Positions 63,992 to 64,000 of a stretch of 64,000 nucleotides of DNA are shown here, piece after piece; position 1 is the first letter of the stretch; every line of letters begins with the position of its first letter. This DNA is from DATAOG01 sp963757395 (GTDB lineage: Bacteria > Pseudomonadota > Alphaproteobacteria > Geminicoccales > Geminicoccaceae). Location of the stretch: assembly GCA_963757395.1 (NCBI GenBank), contig CAVWRK010000008.1, positions 62,001-126,000 of the forward strand, given 5' to 3'. The translations under genes were made by a program, and so were the position numbers. The notes under the pieces were generated by a model. The model worked only from the letters and a program-made list of their open reading frames with translations. It ran no database searches and was not told the origin of the DNA.

Positions 63992-64000
63992 ATCGCTCCT

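Overview
The window is a GC-rich (about 70% by eye) alphaproteobacterial chromosome segment. Signs of this are the uvrC-pgsA-moaD-moaE block, the small alphaproteobacterial proteins DUF1476 (ATPase zeta inhibitor) and DUF1674 (SDH assembly factor 4-like), a DUF3035 lipoprotein next to ileS-lspA and paired M16 peptidases, FdxA-CarD, and a LexA-boxed imuA-imuB-dnaE2 cassette with a GAAC-N7-GAAC operator. A Rhodospirillales/Geminicoccales-like organism is my inference; no rRNA or tRNA gene was found to settle it.

Layout. 0-9 kb: end of a UbiH-type monooxygenase, creatinase, beta-carbonic anhydrase, then the uvrC/pgsA/moaDE operon and small conserved genes. 9-21 kb: a WecG-type glycosyltransferase, a class II-like HDAC-family deacetylase, urocanase (hutU, broken), a DUF1269-related protein, a Uma2-family protein, and a four-gene peptide/opine-type ABC importer with a Tat-like substrate-binding protein. 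21-31 kb: a fatty-acid desaturase, an RND efflux pair, divergent hutF/hutI and a YheT-type hydrolase. 31-36.7 kb: small secreted proteins, a DUF2807 protein, duplicated DUF4399 genes and a large caspase/SH3/formylglycine-enzyme-like fusion. 36.8-43.9 kb: a DAO-family oxidoreductase and the SOS mutagenesis cassette. 43.9-47.45 kb: an accessory island of lower GC in its left half, with dispersed CTGACACC repeats, a MITE-like element, a DUF6978-like/DUF1828-like gene pair, and truncated DUF29, PIN and dnaE2-tail remnants. 47.5-64 kb: conserved core genes (Suv3-like helicase, S4 protein, ribF, ileS, lspA, DUF3035 lipoprotein, two M16 peptidases, mutL, fdxA, carD, gshB, HIT protein).

Functional threads. 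Histidine degradation is split over two loci: hutU at 11.4-13.0 kb and hutF/hutI at 27.2-29.9 kb. HutF implies the formimidoylglutamate deiminase route. imuA-imuB-dnaE2 should act as a LexA-controlled translesion mutasome. ileS-lspA-lipoprotein-M16 concerns translation and the envelope.

Caveat. About sixteen single-base frame breaks occur between 12 and 52 kb, many in normally intact genes (hutU, dnaE2, ribF, a Suv3-like helicase, an ABC ATPase). None was seen from 51.4 to 64 kb. This looks more like sequence or assembly error than gene decay, and broken genes here should be read as probably intact in the organism unless re-sequencing says otherwise. The best candidate for something little described is the DUF6978-like/DUF1828-like pair inside the repeat-bounded island, followed by the caspase fusion.
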